Source: Dillenia suffruticosa (lineage: Eukaryota; Streptophyta; Magnoliopsida; Dilleniales; Dilleniaceae). From it: a stretch of DNA of 64,000 nt. The DNA lies in contig JAVTVX010000001.1 of the NCBI GenBank assembly GCA_033439265.1, positions 17,812,608-17,876,607 of the forward strand, read 5' to 3'. Below are positions 25,211-35,338 of the stretch, piece by piece. Made by a program: the position numbers and the translations under genes. Under the pieces are notes generated by a model, which made no database searches, was not told where the DNA came from, and worked only from the letters and a program-made list of their open reading frames with translations. The stretch's first letter is position 1. Each line of letters begins with the position of its first letter.

Positions 25211-26607
25211 TTTGATGAAATGCCTGAATGCGGGGCTATGGCAAATCTTACTTGTAGTGTTTTAATTCGTGGGATTTTTTGTCAACGAGATATTAAAAAT
25301 GACAGGAAGTTGATGGGGAGACTTTGGGAGAAGATTGTAAATGAGGAGGACCAATCTGTTAATAAAGCAGCTTTCGCCAATCGTATGGATTGTTTATGCT
25401 GAGAACGATTGTTTCAGGATGTTTGCAATATTGCAGAAGATATGCCTCGGGGGAAGAGTTTTTCTTATGAATTTGCTTATGGCCAGATGATCGTCTCGCT
25501 CTGCAGGGTTGGAAGGTTTCATGGAGCATCAAGGATTGTATATATTATGAGGAAGAGAGGTTGTAATCCAAGCTCGGTCTCGTATAATGCTATAGTTCAC
25601 GGGCTTTGTAGGTTGTATGAGGGCTTATCAATTATTTAAAGAAGGTATTGCATCTGGGTACTTGCCATCTGAGTATCCATACAAGGTCTTGGTTGAAGGC
25701 CTCTGCAGAGAGTTTGACCTCTGCAAGGCAAGGGATGTTCTGCAAGTTATGTTGAACAAGAAAGGTGCTGATGGTGCTAGAATTTATAATATCTAAGGGC
25801 ACTCTGCCTTATGAATAACCCGAGAGAGCTTCTAAATGTGGTTGTTTACATGCTGCAGTCCCAATGCAAGCCTAATGTGGCTACACTTAACACAGTTATA
25901 TGAGGACTATGCAAGATGGTGAGGGTTGAAGATGCTCTGAAGGTGCTGGGTGACATGATGAGTGGAAAATTTTGTTCCCCAGATGCAGTGACCTTTACAA
26001 CCATTATTTCTGGAGTATTAAGTATTGGAAGATAACACTATGCCTGAAAGGGGTTTTAGCCCTGGCATCATGACCTAGAATACAGTCCTTCATGTATTTA
26101 AGCTCCGGAAGGCAGACGAAGCAACGAAGGTCCTTTGGAGCATGGTTGATGATGGAATCATCGCAGACAGCATTACCTATACCATAATAACTGATGGGCT
26201 GTTCGAGTCTGGCCAAATTGATGAGGCTAAGAAGTTCTGGGAACATATTATCTAGCCTTCTAATGTCCATGATAATTATGTTTATGCAGCGATTGTTAAA
26301 GGGTTTTACCATGCAGGCCATAGGAATGCGGCTTGTGACTTTATGAATTGGTAGATTGTGGGATAAGTCCAAACAATGTGAATTATAACATTTTGGTAGA
26401 CAATGCTTGCAAGTTAGGATTAAAAAGTGAGGCCTATCAAATTGTTGGATAAATGAGAAAGAATGGACTGGTGCTGGATGCTGTTACATGGAGAATCCTG
26501 GACAAATTGCACGGCAATATGAGGAAGCAGTTTTTCATGGAGCCTCCCTCTCTGCAGTCTGAAGATGAGTGTACTGGTGAAGAAATCTTGGATGATCAAC
26601 ATACTTG
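25211..26607 (+). pseudogene. Pentatricopeptide repeat (PPR) protein, 5'-truncated and broken (At3g18020-like)
   Basis: The plus strand shows a run of P-class PPR motifs at 35-residue spacing: CSVLIRGIF, GQMIVSLCRVGRFHGASRIV, VSYNAIVHGLC, YKVLVEGLCRE, NTVI.GLCKM, FTTIISGVL, TYTIIT-like DGLFESGQIDEA, YAAIVKGFYHAG and NILVDNACKLG. It ends with an acidic tail near 26607. Multiple in-frame stops (near 25400, 25795, 25901, 26076, 26254 and 26351) and frameshifts interrupt it. The N-terminal part is missing: the sequence starts in mid-protein immediately after the ankyrin duplication unit ends near 25205. Intact relatives are organellar RNA-binding proteins. The assignment to At3g18020 is from memory of motif sequence and is less certain than the family. 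Confidence 0.85.
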
Positions 26608-27249
26608 AATTTGAGAGCCTGCATAAGGATGAAGATCTATAAAGCTTCCATTTGTTGGATGCCACGGCTACAGTAGCCAGGATCTTTTCCTGTAGTCATT
26701 GATTTAGCATGACAGAGCATCATTTGTCCCATCACATTGAAGGAATGAAATAGATTTCGAGACCCATGATGGAAGGCTGAGAAAGGAGTTGAAGACATGA
26801 ATTGACCGTGACACTACAAGCTGTGGTATATGCAGGTAAGGAAATGAAAATCAAAAGGCTCTGGTTTGTCGTTCAATAACATGTAAAGCTGCAACTGATA
26901 CAGAAAATTCTGCTCATATTTTTGGTTTCCTTTTTTTTGGCAGGATCTTTCTTCAAATCCACAAATGTTAAAGTGGAGCTTGGGAGAGTCTCAATTGCGT
27001 CTGAAAGTTGTAAGCTCGGTTTTGTGGATCAGAAGACTTAACTGGAATACCTTGGACTTAATTATTCTTTTCCTGTGTAATGTTTTAAGTAACATCTTAG
27101 CCCTTTCTATTTAAAGGCGGTCCCATGATACCTATTTGTTGTATGTATGAGGGTACATTTGTTTGAAGGCGTGAAACAAATAGTGTGTGTTCTTTTCCCC
27201 CCATCATTTTCTACTCACAAGGACTTGTGATGTAACTCTCTAAGAAAAT
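26608..27249. other. Former 3' flank of the PPR pseudogene
   Basis: No gene. Less AT-rich than most intergenic DNA here. Probably the old 3' UTR and downstream flank, leading into a duplicated block. Confidence 0.4.
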
Positions 27250-28115
27250 TTGCAATTAAATTTTCTTTCTTTCTCAGCTATGTACTTCTTGCTCGGTTCC
27301 TTTGCGGAAAGATTGGTAAAGTTGCAAATTTCTTTATGCATTGCCTCTGATAATTGCCTGCAGCTTCTGTTTCTCTTACTTATTGGATGTTTGACTGTTA
27401 CTGAAAATAGCCTTTATCACACTCAAGATGTGCTACTACAGCTTCTGCATCTAAGCTTCCATGCCTGCCTCCTTAGCCATTGCGATTGGCCACTTGCCTA
27501 ATATTTATAAAATGTCTGCATACTGCTATTTTTCTTTTTAATGCATATTATTGTATGTCTGATATTCTCAGATAGAAGTTATTTCACTAGATTGACTATT
27601 TCTTTTTGTTGTTTCCTGGTCAAATGTGTGGCCATGTGGTGGAGGCAGCATTCTTTTGCTAATAAATTTTGTGAATGAATGCCTTCCTTTGGTAAGATTA
27701 GGTTTATTTCTGTGATTTTTGCTACCAGTATGTTATCAACATCTAAGACATCTGCTGCATTTCTGCTTTATTTTAAGATAGTGATTTGAATGCGCACAAT
27801 AATTTTCTCACTTTCTCAATTATTTGCTTCTTGCTTAATTCTTTTGTGGAAAGAACCGATGGTTCTATGTATGCTCTGCATTGCCTCTTACAATTGCTAG
27901 CACCTTCTGTTTCTCTTGCTTTAGCGATATTTGACTGTCCCCAAAAATGACCTTTATCAGACCGAGCATGTGCTACAATGGCTTCTGCACCTAGGCTTCC
28001 TTGGCCATTGCCATTGACCACTTGGCTAGTGTTCTTCAAATGTCGGTATGCATCTGCACTTCGTTCTTTCTTAACGCATATCACTGTCCGCATCTCTTGT
28101 ATTCTCCCATGCATA
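27250..28115 (+). repeat. Two diverged direct copies of a ~320-bp block
   Basis: About 27250-27575 and 27790-28115 align along their length. Shared landmarks include tctttctcagctatg/actttctcaattatt, gcattgcctct.a.aattgc, cttctgtttctctt, gacctttatca/agcctttatca, atgtgctac.a, and ccattg.gatt/ccattgacca followed by cacttg. A unique 215-bp spacer separates them. No coding capacity is conserved between copies, so this looks like a duplicated non-coding segment. Confidence 0.75.
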
Positions 28116-28673
28116 CAGACATTAATATGCATTAAAAAGGGAAATAGAAGTACAGATGCATGCCAACATTTTAAGAATTTTGAAACCGTTAAATTAGTAG
28201 TTTTGCTGTCTGCAAAAGTCTAAAGAACTTGGTAAGCTACTTTCCCGTCAAGAGACCCAGATGGGTAAATGCCAATTTTCCTAGGAGTTGACAGGCTATG
28301 TCGGCCTTGTCTGCTCATTGATGGGATCATTTGCTCTTTTAACAATTTCTTTTGAAATACTGTTTTGCTAAGAATTGATTTGAAAAACCAAGTTTTATAG
28401 ACATTTAGTTGAAAATCATCTTATCACTCCGAATTCTTGCCTGAAGAGAAAATCTCTCTTGACAGTGGTTGGTGAAAATATCGGCTAGTTGGCAATTTGT
28501 GTGACAATACAAGTGCAATATGCTTGATAAAAGATCCCATAGAACTCTCGAGGACAAAATGCATTTAAAGTCCGCGTCATTTAACGCGAGATCACGTACA
28601 AAGAGGAAGAGATTTATTTTTTGTGTGAAGAAAGACAGAACAGAACAAGCAACAAACCGAAGCAGAACAAGGG

Positions 28674-29400
28674 CTACACTAACCCCTCACAGCAAACCAG
28701 AGGACTGCTTCTTTTCCTTCTCCTGGCCCAAGAGTGACCAGCCGCATCCATAGACATCAACAGCTTGAGCTCATTTGGGGGAGTATCAGATTCCTGAGTG
28801 GCAACGGAAGCATCCTGCCTTGAGAGATTGAAGCCCAACTTAGCAATTTTGTCTGCGCAACTATTAGCTTCCCTATAGATATGATTAATTTCCCTGATGC
28901 CTAGTTCCAGCATTAAAGCTCTGCATTCCTGTAAGATGAACATCCAAGGATGGAGTCGACTCACCCCCTTGTTGATAGCACTAACCAAGGAAAGGGAGTC
29001 ACTTTCAATGACCAGGGGCTTCAAGCTCTTTCTTTTGGCAATCAACAATCCTTCCCTCAAAGCCCACAGCTCAGCCGAAGCTCCCGAAGACGAATCAGCA
29101 TTGAGCCAAAAACCATAAACCTAAGCACCAAGATTGTCTCTAAAAATCCCACCTGCACAGGCCTGTCCTGACGTGAGACCTGCAGTGCTATCCACGTTTA
29201 GCTTTAAAACTCCCACATTCGGACGTTGCTAACTGACCTTCACTTCTTCTATCACGCTGTCCCTCTTCCTCAACTTTTCCCTACAAGCTTTCCTCAAGCA
29301 AATCACCCTGTTACCCACGGGGACAGCCGGCTCCCTCTTGTTCCAGATTTCCCAAGAGGAAGAGATGGTGCTTGAGCTGACACACCAACCGCGCCCCTCC
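28674..29400 (-). mobile_element. LINE (L1-type) 3' relic encoding a C-terminal RNase H domain
   Basis: The minus strand encodes SWEIWNKRE (the linker typical of plant LINE polyproteins), then VLKLNVDSTAG, a stretch containing GGIFRDN and SSSGASAELWALREGLL, and the catalytic-type segment PLVIESDSLSLVSAINKG with REANSCADKIAKLGF at the end. This is the RNase H fold of plant L1-type LINEs and their free-standing derivatives. One in-frame TAG sits where tryptophan is usual (near 29119), and another stop lies upstream near 29232. No reverse transcriptase is present. A domesticated free-standing RNase H protein that later decayed is the alternative. Confidence 0.75.
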
Positions 29401-29419
29401 CCTTTCTCCGATCATAAAA

Positions 29420-30230
29420 CCCCCTATCCCTTTCTTTGGCTTTCATGCCCCCGAATAACTAAGGCTCTGTTCTTTTTAATTCGAAAAAGAAAATAGGGGT
29501 GTACGAAATTTCTTAGTCAAACTATGAAGAAAGGGAGCCCAAGGTTACAAAGTAATTCTGCGTAAGGAAAGCTCAGTTTATATTTGCCAACTGTGTATAT
29601 AGACTACTAAAAGATGGTCCAATATCCAAATAGTTAATAACTCTTATTTAAATATTTTTTTAAAAATCAAATTCTAATATTTAAATTTTTATGAATATAT
29701 TTAAGGTTACCTGTTGAATAAATAAGGTTAGGGGTTGGACCCATTTTTCACATAGGTTAAAATAATAATAGAGTTTTTTAATAATATTATCTTAAAATAA
29801 TCATAAATTGTAATTATAAGTTTAAATTAGTTTTAAACTTCAATTTAATTCAAACAATCCAACAAAGTAAAATTAAATTTGAGACGAGAGATTTATATTT
29901 TTTGTTTTTATTTGATTATTGATATTTAATTTATATGATTAATCAGTTTTGAATATTATTAGATTTTTTTAATATTTATTTTTTTATTTTTAAGAAAGTT
30001 GGTTCTGATCAGAGTTTCATGGTCACCGTAAATGAGTCGAGGTTAGGCTCATGTGCAATGATTCATTTTGTGCCAAAGCAAACTTCTATGACGTCATAAA
30101 TGCGATGCGACTAAGGACTTCCCACGAAATGGTCAAATATGTGCTTGATGTAAAATTGCAATTTCAAGAAATAAGTGGGGGCAAATTCGAAAATTTGTTC
30201 ATCTCCATGGAATCTTCCTGCAATTTTCCA
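29420..30230. other. AT-rich intergenic region upstream of PRA1
   Basis: No gene or clear repeat. About 29620-30000 is very AT-rich. From 30000 the composition becomes more balanced, marking the PRA1 promoter region. Confidence 0.4.
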
Positions 30231-30236
30231 ACTCCT

Positions 30237-30243
30237 TATAAAT
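30237..30243 (+). promoter_or_regulatory. Likely TATA box of the PRA1 gene
   Basis: TATAAAT lies about 140 bp before the start codon, followed by a C/T-rich stretch typical of a plant transcription start and 5' leader. Confidence 0.5.
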
Positions 30244-30381
30244 TTCCATGCTATCCATTTCTCTCTCTTTCTGTAGCTTCATTTTCCGTCATTGATAGGA
30301 CTCGCAAAACCCTAACAGAAACTGCACACAAAATCTCCACCGCCATCACAAAATCCATCATCAAAATCTACGGCTCCCGAG

Positions 30382-30939
30382 ATGTCTTCACCCTACACGA
30401 CAGTCCCTAACTCGGAGAACGAGGGTTTTTTCTTACGAACAAGAGAGAGAACTCGCTCAATCATCTCCGGCATCCAACCATGGTCTCACTTCATAAACCT
30501 CCGATCTCTCTCTCTCCCTTCTTCTCTCTCCGAAGCCACAAATCGAGTCAACACGAACCTACTCATTTTCCAACTCAACTACTCCATCATCTCTCTTGTG
30601 ATTCTCTTCCTCAGCCTTCTCTACCACCCGATCTCCATCATCATCTTCTTGATCGTCCTCATCGGGTGGATCTCCCTCTACTTCTCTCGCGATTCGCCGT
30701 TGATTCTCTTCGGATACGCAGTTGACGATCGTGTGGTTGCGATTTTCCTCTCTCTCTTCACCATTGTTGCTTTGATTTGGACTAGCGTGTGGTTGAATGT
30801 GCTGGTGTCTCTGATTATTGCGAGCTTCGTTGTGATTTTGCACGCGACTGTTAGGGTTTTGGATGATGATGATCGGGAATCGGGTTATACTGGTTTACTT
30901 GATGATCGTTCTCGTGGGAATTACAATCCCTTTGGATAA
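30382..30939 (+). CDS. PRA1 family protein (prenylated Rab acceptor), F-type
   Basis: A single exon of 185 residues, normal for plant PRA1 genes, which usually lack introns. The N-terminus (about 1-45) is hydrophilic with an Arg-rich stretch. The conserved PRA1 core follows (LRSLSLPSSLSEATNRVNTN, then FQLNYSII). Two hydrophobic hairpins lie at about 72-105 and 115-155, each made of two closely spaced membrane segments. The C-terminus is acidic (LDDDDRE) and ends NPFG. PRA1 proteins sit in ER, Golgi or endosomal membranes and act in Rab-dependent vesicle traffic. The start is the first ATG in the frame, behind a TATA box and short leader. I place it nearest the F subgroup by the LPSS.xEAxxRxxTNL signature; subgroup is tentative. 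Confidence 0.92.
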   Translation: MSSPYTTVPNSENEGFFLRTRERTRSIISGIQPWSHFINLRSLSLPSSLSEATNRVNTNLLIFQLNYSIISLVILFLSLLYHPISIIIFLIVLIGWISLYFSRDSPLILFGYAVDDRVVAIFLSLFTIVALIWTSVWLNVLVSLIIASFVVILHATVRVLDDDDRESGYTGLLDDRSRGNYNPFG

Positions 30940-31387
30940 AATCTATTTTGGTATTTTCTAATTTTGTTTTCTGAATTCTGTTGTATGGATTTTGAATTTC
31001 CATTGTGAATTTGTTTTGGATGACGAATATAATACTTCATTTCAATGATTTTCATTCTCTCGATTTGGAATTTGTTCGAATGCATTTCAGAATTTGTGCA
31101 TTTTGATTTTTGGTTGTGTCAAATTAGCTCATGGATTGGAATTCAGAATCTGGAATTAGATTTCAGTTGGATTGGATTGGAGATGGGGACTAAAATTTTA
31201 TATTGTTGTGCCGAATTTCGATTTCCAGCTACAGATTTGATGGGCTAGGAATGCCCATTTTGTAAATTCCGGCCAAGAATTCCAACTCCAATCAACGGAA
31301 TTAGGATTTTTGGATTTTTCCATGGGAAGGTCTTCGGAGTTTGTGTTATATCAACCGTAAAGGACAAAATGGACTAACAAGTCAAAA

Positions 31388-31433
<46 letters not shown>

Positions 31434-31744
31434 TTCAATTAAATAATTTTAAATTGGTAAAATTTTAACATATAATATTTATCTAATTTCATTGATATTA
31501 TTTTAATTTCAATTGAGACTGAGCATATAAACTCTCAATAAAATTTTAATCATGATATTAAAAATTAAAATATCTCCTTTTGACACTTTATCGTCACACC
31601 GATTATCTGATAATCTTGAGAATTATTTTAATTTTAATTATATAATTAAAAAGCTGTCAAAATTTCACACGATACTTATTAATAAAAATATTATGATAAT
31701 TATGATAGTGTCGTAGGGGATACTTAGGGCCGTGTCGTAGGGGA
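30940..31744. other. 3' flank of PRA1 and (AT)n microsatellite
   Basis: No further gene. The PRA1 3' UTR probably ends within about 150 bp of the stop. An (AT)n tract occupies 31396-31429. A short tandem duplication (tgtcgtaggggatactt.ggg) occurs at 31711 and 31735. Confidence 0.5.
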
Positions 31745-32612
31745 TACTTGGGGCCCGTTTGAGGGTTTAGGAAGGCAGAGAAAAAAAAAAAGAAGAAGAA
31801 AAAAAGAAGAGATGTATGTATTTTGTTTGGGAGTTTAACGAAAGAAAGGGAAAGGTATATGTATCTTTTGTTTGAGAGTCGGAAAATTTGGAAAGTAAGG
31901 ATTTATGATAATACAATTTTATATATTTAGTCTTTTAGATCAGTTATTTTTTTACACGTATGTTTAAAAATCAGTCGAGTATACGAGAGATTTAAAAATC
32001 AGTTTGAGAATTTTAAAATTCAATTGATTGAAATTAACTCTTGTTAAATTGGATTTGAGTTGATTATTAAAAATGGTTGGCTGAATTTGATTTTTGTTAA
32101 ACTAGATTTGAATTGATTTTTAAAGACGATCGGTTGAATTTGGTTAGGTTTGAGTTGATTTTGGAAATCGAATGATTGAATTAGACTAGGTTTGAACTGA
32201 TTTTTGAAATTGGTTAGCTGAACTTTCATTTCTTCTAGTTCAATTGACTGTTTTTTGAATTCAGGTAGTTGCTGTTTAAAATTTTATTCAACTAAATTTT
32301 TATTTTCATTCGACTAACTAAGAAGTAATTAAAAGATATAGTGAAATATATCATATAAAAATTTGTTTTATATCAATATAATAAGGACAAATTTATCATA
32401 TTAAAAAATTATCTTATCGTCAAAATTGTTTTCGTCCATTTCTTTTTAATTTTGGGGAGAAACATTTTAATCACCTCTCTTTTTTTTCATCCATCCAAAT
32501 TATTTTTTTTTTCCTGTCCTTATTTAACTCCCAAACGAAGGAAAGTAAAACACTTTCCCTCATGACTCTTTCTTTTCTGGTCCTTTCTCTCCATCCAAAC
32601 GAGGTCTTACGG
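31745..32612. mobile_element. Possible non-autonomous DNA transposon (MITE-like)
   Basis: The left edge reads ggggcccgtttgag; the right edge read in reverse is agacctcgtttggatgg. Inside both ends a second matching pair occurs in inverted orientation (tttgtttgggagtttaac near 31825; ttcgtttgggagttaaat on the other strand near 32535). GGGCCCGTTTG-type ends are common in plant hAT and similar MITEs. No clean target-site duplication is visible and no transposase is encoded. The interior contains a short minisatellite. Confidence 0.4.
32041..32225 (+). repeat. Minisatellite, about four units of 42-52 bp
   Basis: Units follow the pattern tt.ggatttgagttgattwttaaa..tggttgrctgaattt, with the core agRtttgaRttgattttt recurring at about 32050, 32104, 32147 and 32191. 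Diverged between units. Lies inside the possible MITE. Confidence 0.6.
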
Positions 32613-33336
32613 AGGAAGGTTTGAAGTAATCTTCCTCCTTTGTTGTTGATGTAAAAGGGAAGAGACTTGGAGATAGAGGAGAATTCCGGGCGATGGAGTT
32701 TCCATGTTCCTTCCGATGGCACTATCAAAATTTCGTATCCTCCAAGTTTGACTTTTGTTGGTCTTTTCACACTCATGTCCAAAAATTTTGTGTATTAAAA
32801 AATACACCATTTTAATCGAAAAATTGAAATTTACATTAAAAAAAAAACACTTATTAAAAATGTATCCAAAACCCCCCATAGGGTATTTTACATCATTCCA
32901 AAAATAATACCTGACAACCAAAGCTGAAAAATAAAATATATACTTTTTCATATTGAATTTTTAAAATAATTTAATATTGTTATTAGCCTAAATATATTAT
33001 CATTGAACAGTGCATTAATGTAATCGAAGAAAAAAGAAGAAATAAAAATTAAATAAAGTAAAAATAACTGTAAAATGGTGAGAGCTAGAGATAAAAAAGC
33101 ATGACATGAAAGTTGAGATAAAGAAAAATTAAACAAAAGAAACAAAAAAATAAATAAAATTAAATCTTAATTTAAAATTTTGAAATATTTGAAAAACCGA
33201 TATAAAAGAGATGGGAGAGAGAAATAATAATAATAAAATAAAATAAAATTAAAATTTGAAAGAGAAAGAGAGAAAATAAAAAATAAAAAATAAAAATAAT
33301 GAAAAAAAGAAATAAAAGTAAATCATCTATAGAAAC

Positions 33337-33389
<53 letters not shown>

Positions 33390-35338
33390 GTATTAATTCA
33401 ACTAATTCGGATTTTCTTGTACAATTTATTTCTATATAAAATCATATGTTCAACTAGATTTTTAAAATTTATATTCTTATGGATATCTTGTATTAAAATT
33501 TTAATGGTTTATAAGACATTTTACTTAATCTCTTTTCCTAATTCATATATATATATTTTTAATCTTCAAAAGAAAAAAAAAGTATAAAAAGGTGAGAGAC
33601 ACAGAGAAAAGAAGGAAATGATACATGAGAATTGAAAGAATAGAATATTAAATCTACTTGAGAGACATACACATCTCGCGCCAATAATAATAAAATCAAC
33701 TAGAAGTCTTTGCGAGCTGATATATCATCACAAAGTAGTCTTCTCTCGCACAAGTACACATACAGGGTAAATGCCTTACCTCCTTTCTCAGATTATATAG
33801 AGAGGAGAGAGAGAGAGAGAGAGAGAGAGAAGCGCACGGTACGTCAGGCCGCCAGGTCATAAAAGAGGTGAGGGATTTCGTGTGTTTCAAGTTGCCTTGG
33901 AGGTGTTCTAGAGGTCACAGACCAAAAGCAGGGCAAAGGGGACCTAAAATTTTTTAAATTATATAAATAACTTTAAAAATTATTACTCAAATATTTTTTT
34001 TATTACTAAAAATAGTAAATTTTATTCCTTCCATCAAAAGAGACATTATTATTCTCCTATATGTATTCATATTATTTCGTACACCTGTTTCTATTATTCT
34101 TATTTTTTTTATAAATCTTTTTTATAAATCATCGATTTTTTATCTGATTAAATTTGATTTGAATCAAATTAAATTTTTAAATAATAAAACTCTTATTTAT
34201 TTTTTCGTTACAATATTCTGCTTCTAGGAGTGTTTTTATCACCTTTCATCTTATGAAGTGCGATTTTAAGGGTCTTATTTTTTCATGATTTTGGGCTTCT
34301 TATTGGCTCCTAAACATTTCCTGCAATGCCAATGAGTGACCATTTCAGTAATTTTGAATGCATATATACACGTGTGCGGAAATCCTTGCACGTGCTTAAA
34401 TGTGTTTAGTGACCTTTTCTTTTTGTTCATAATGTTTTTAGGGGCTCTTTTCCTGACCAAGTATGACTACAAATTTGACTAGCAAAAAGAAAAGGCATGA
34501 TTATAAATTTGTGGGTATTCTATTCTATCATGAATAAAGTTAAATCTATTTTGTCTTGTTTTTTGGGACAATAATTGGAAAAAAGAAAATATTCTGCCCA
34601 TCCAAGTTTATAGGCTAAATGATTAGGTGATGTTGAAAGGCTAAAAGAAATAATTTATTTTAAAAATATTACACAAAATAAAAAAAAATCGATATTGCCG
34701 ATCCATTTAGTGAAATAAAAACATAATTATTGTCGCTATATAAAGAAAACAATCGTATAGATAAGTATACGATATGAAATAAAATATAATGACGTAAAAG
34801 AATTTGTATAACTAATCTTATATAACGAGATAAAAGGTTTAGTTGATATTGTTGTACACAAAAGAAGAAAACAAAGAGAAACCTAAAACCCAATAAATAG
34901 TGAGAACAGATCGAAACCCAGAGAAGATGATTCATCAAGGAAATGCGCTACAATTTTCAGCAAGAATCATCACAGAAACAAGCTAAAAGAAAAATAACAA
35001 TGAATGTGTACCTAACAAAGGTACAAAGGGGCTTATTCTCATTTTCCTTGTTTGTTGAAACATCAAATGCATAAGCTTAAATGACTATGAGGTTACCATG
35101 TAATTGTTCATAAAAAGGAAAACGATGGAGTGCGAGGGAAGAGCGCGAGTCACGCCACATGAAGCCCCATTCCTAGAATGGCATGTGGGGACGCATGTAA
35201 TGTCAACAAATGAAAAATTATGAGTCTAACAAAAGACTGCCACTAAGGTAAGCAACTGGTTCATCAGAAATCCAAGGGTATGGGAAAAACTCAGGGGTGT
35301 ATGGGGAAGCGAAGGGAACCTTTGTAAATAAAACATGT
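32613..35338. other. AT-rich intergenic region, microsatellites
   Basis: No gene seen. An (ATA)n tract lies at 33338-33387 and a (GA)n tract at 33801-33830. Many A/T runs make the apparent reading frames here unreliable. The last 300 bp or so, right before 35339, would contain the 3' UTR of the DRIP-like gene. Confidence 0.5.

Noticed and set aside
29465-29520. ggctctgttcttttt motif resembling a transposon end
   Set aside because: Only one end is visible; no inverted partner or target duplication found nearby.
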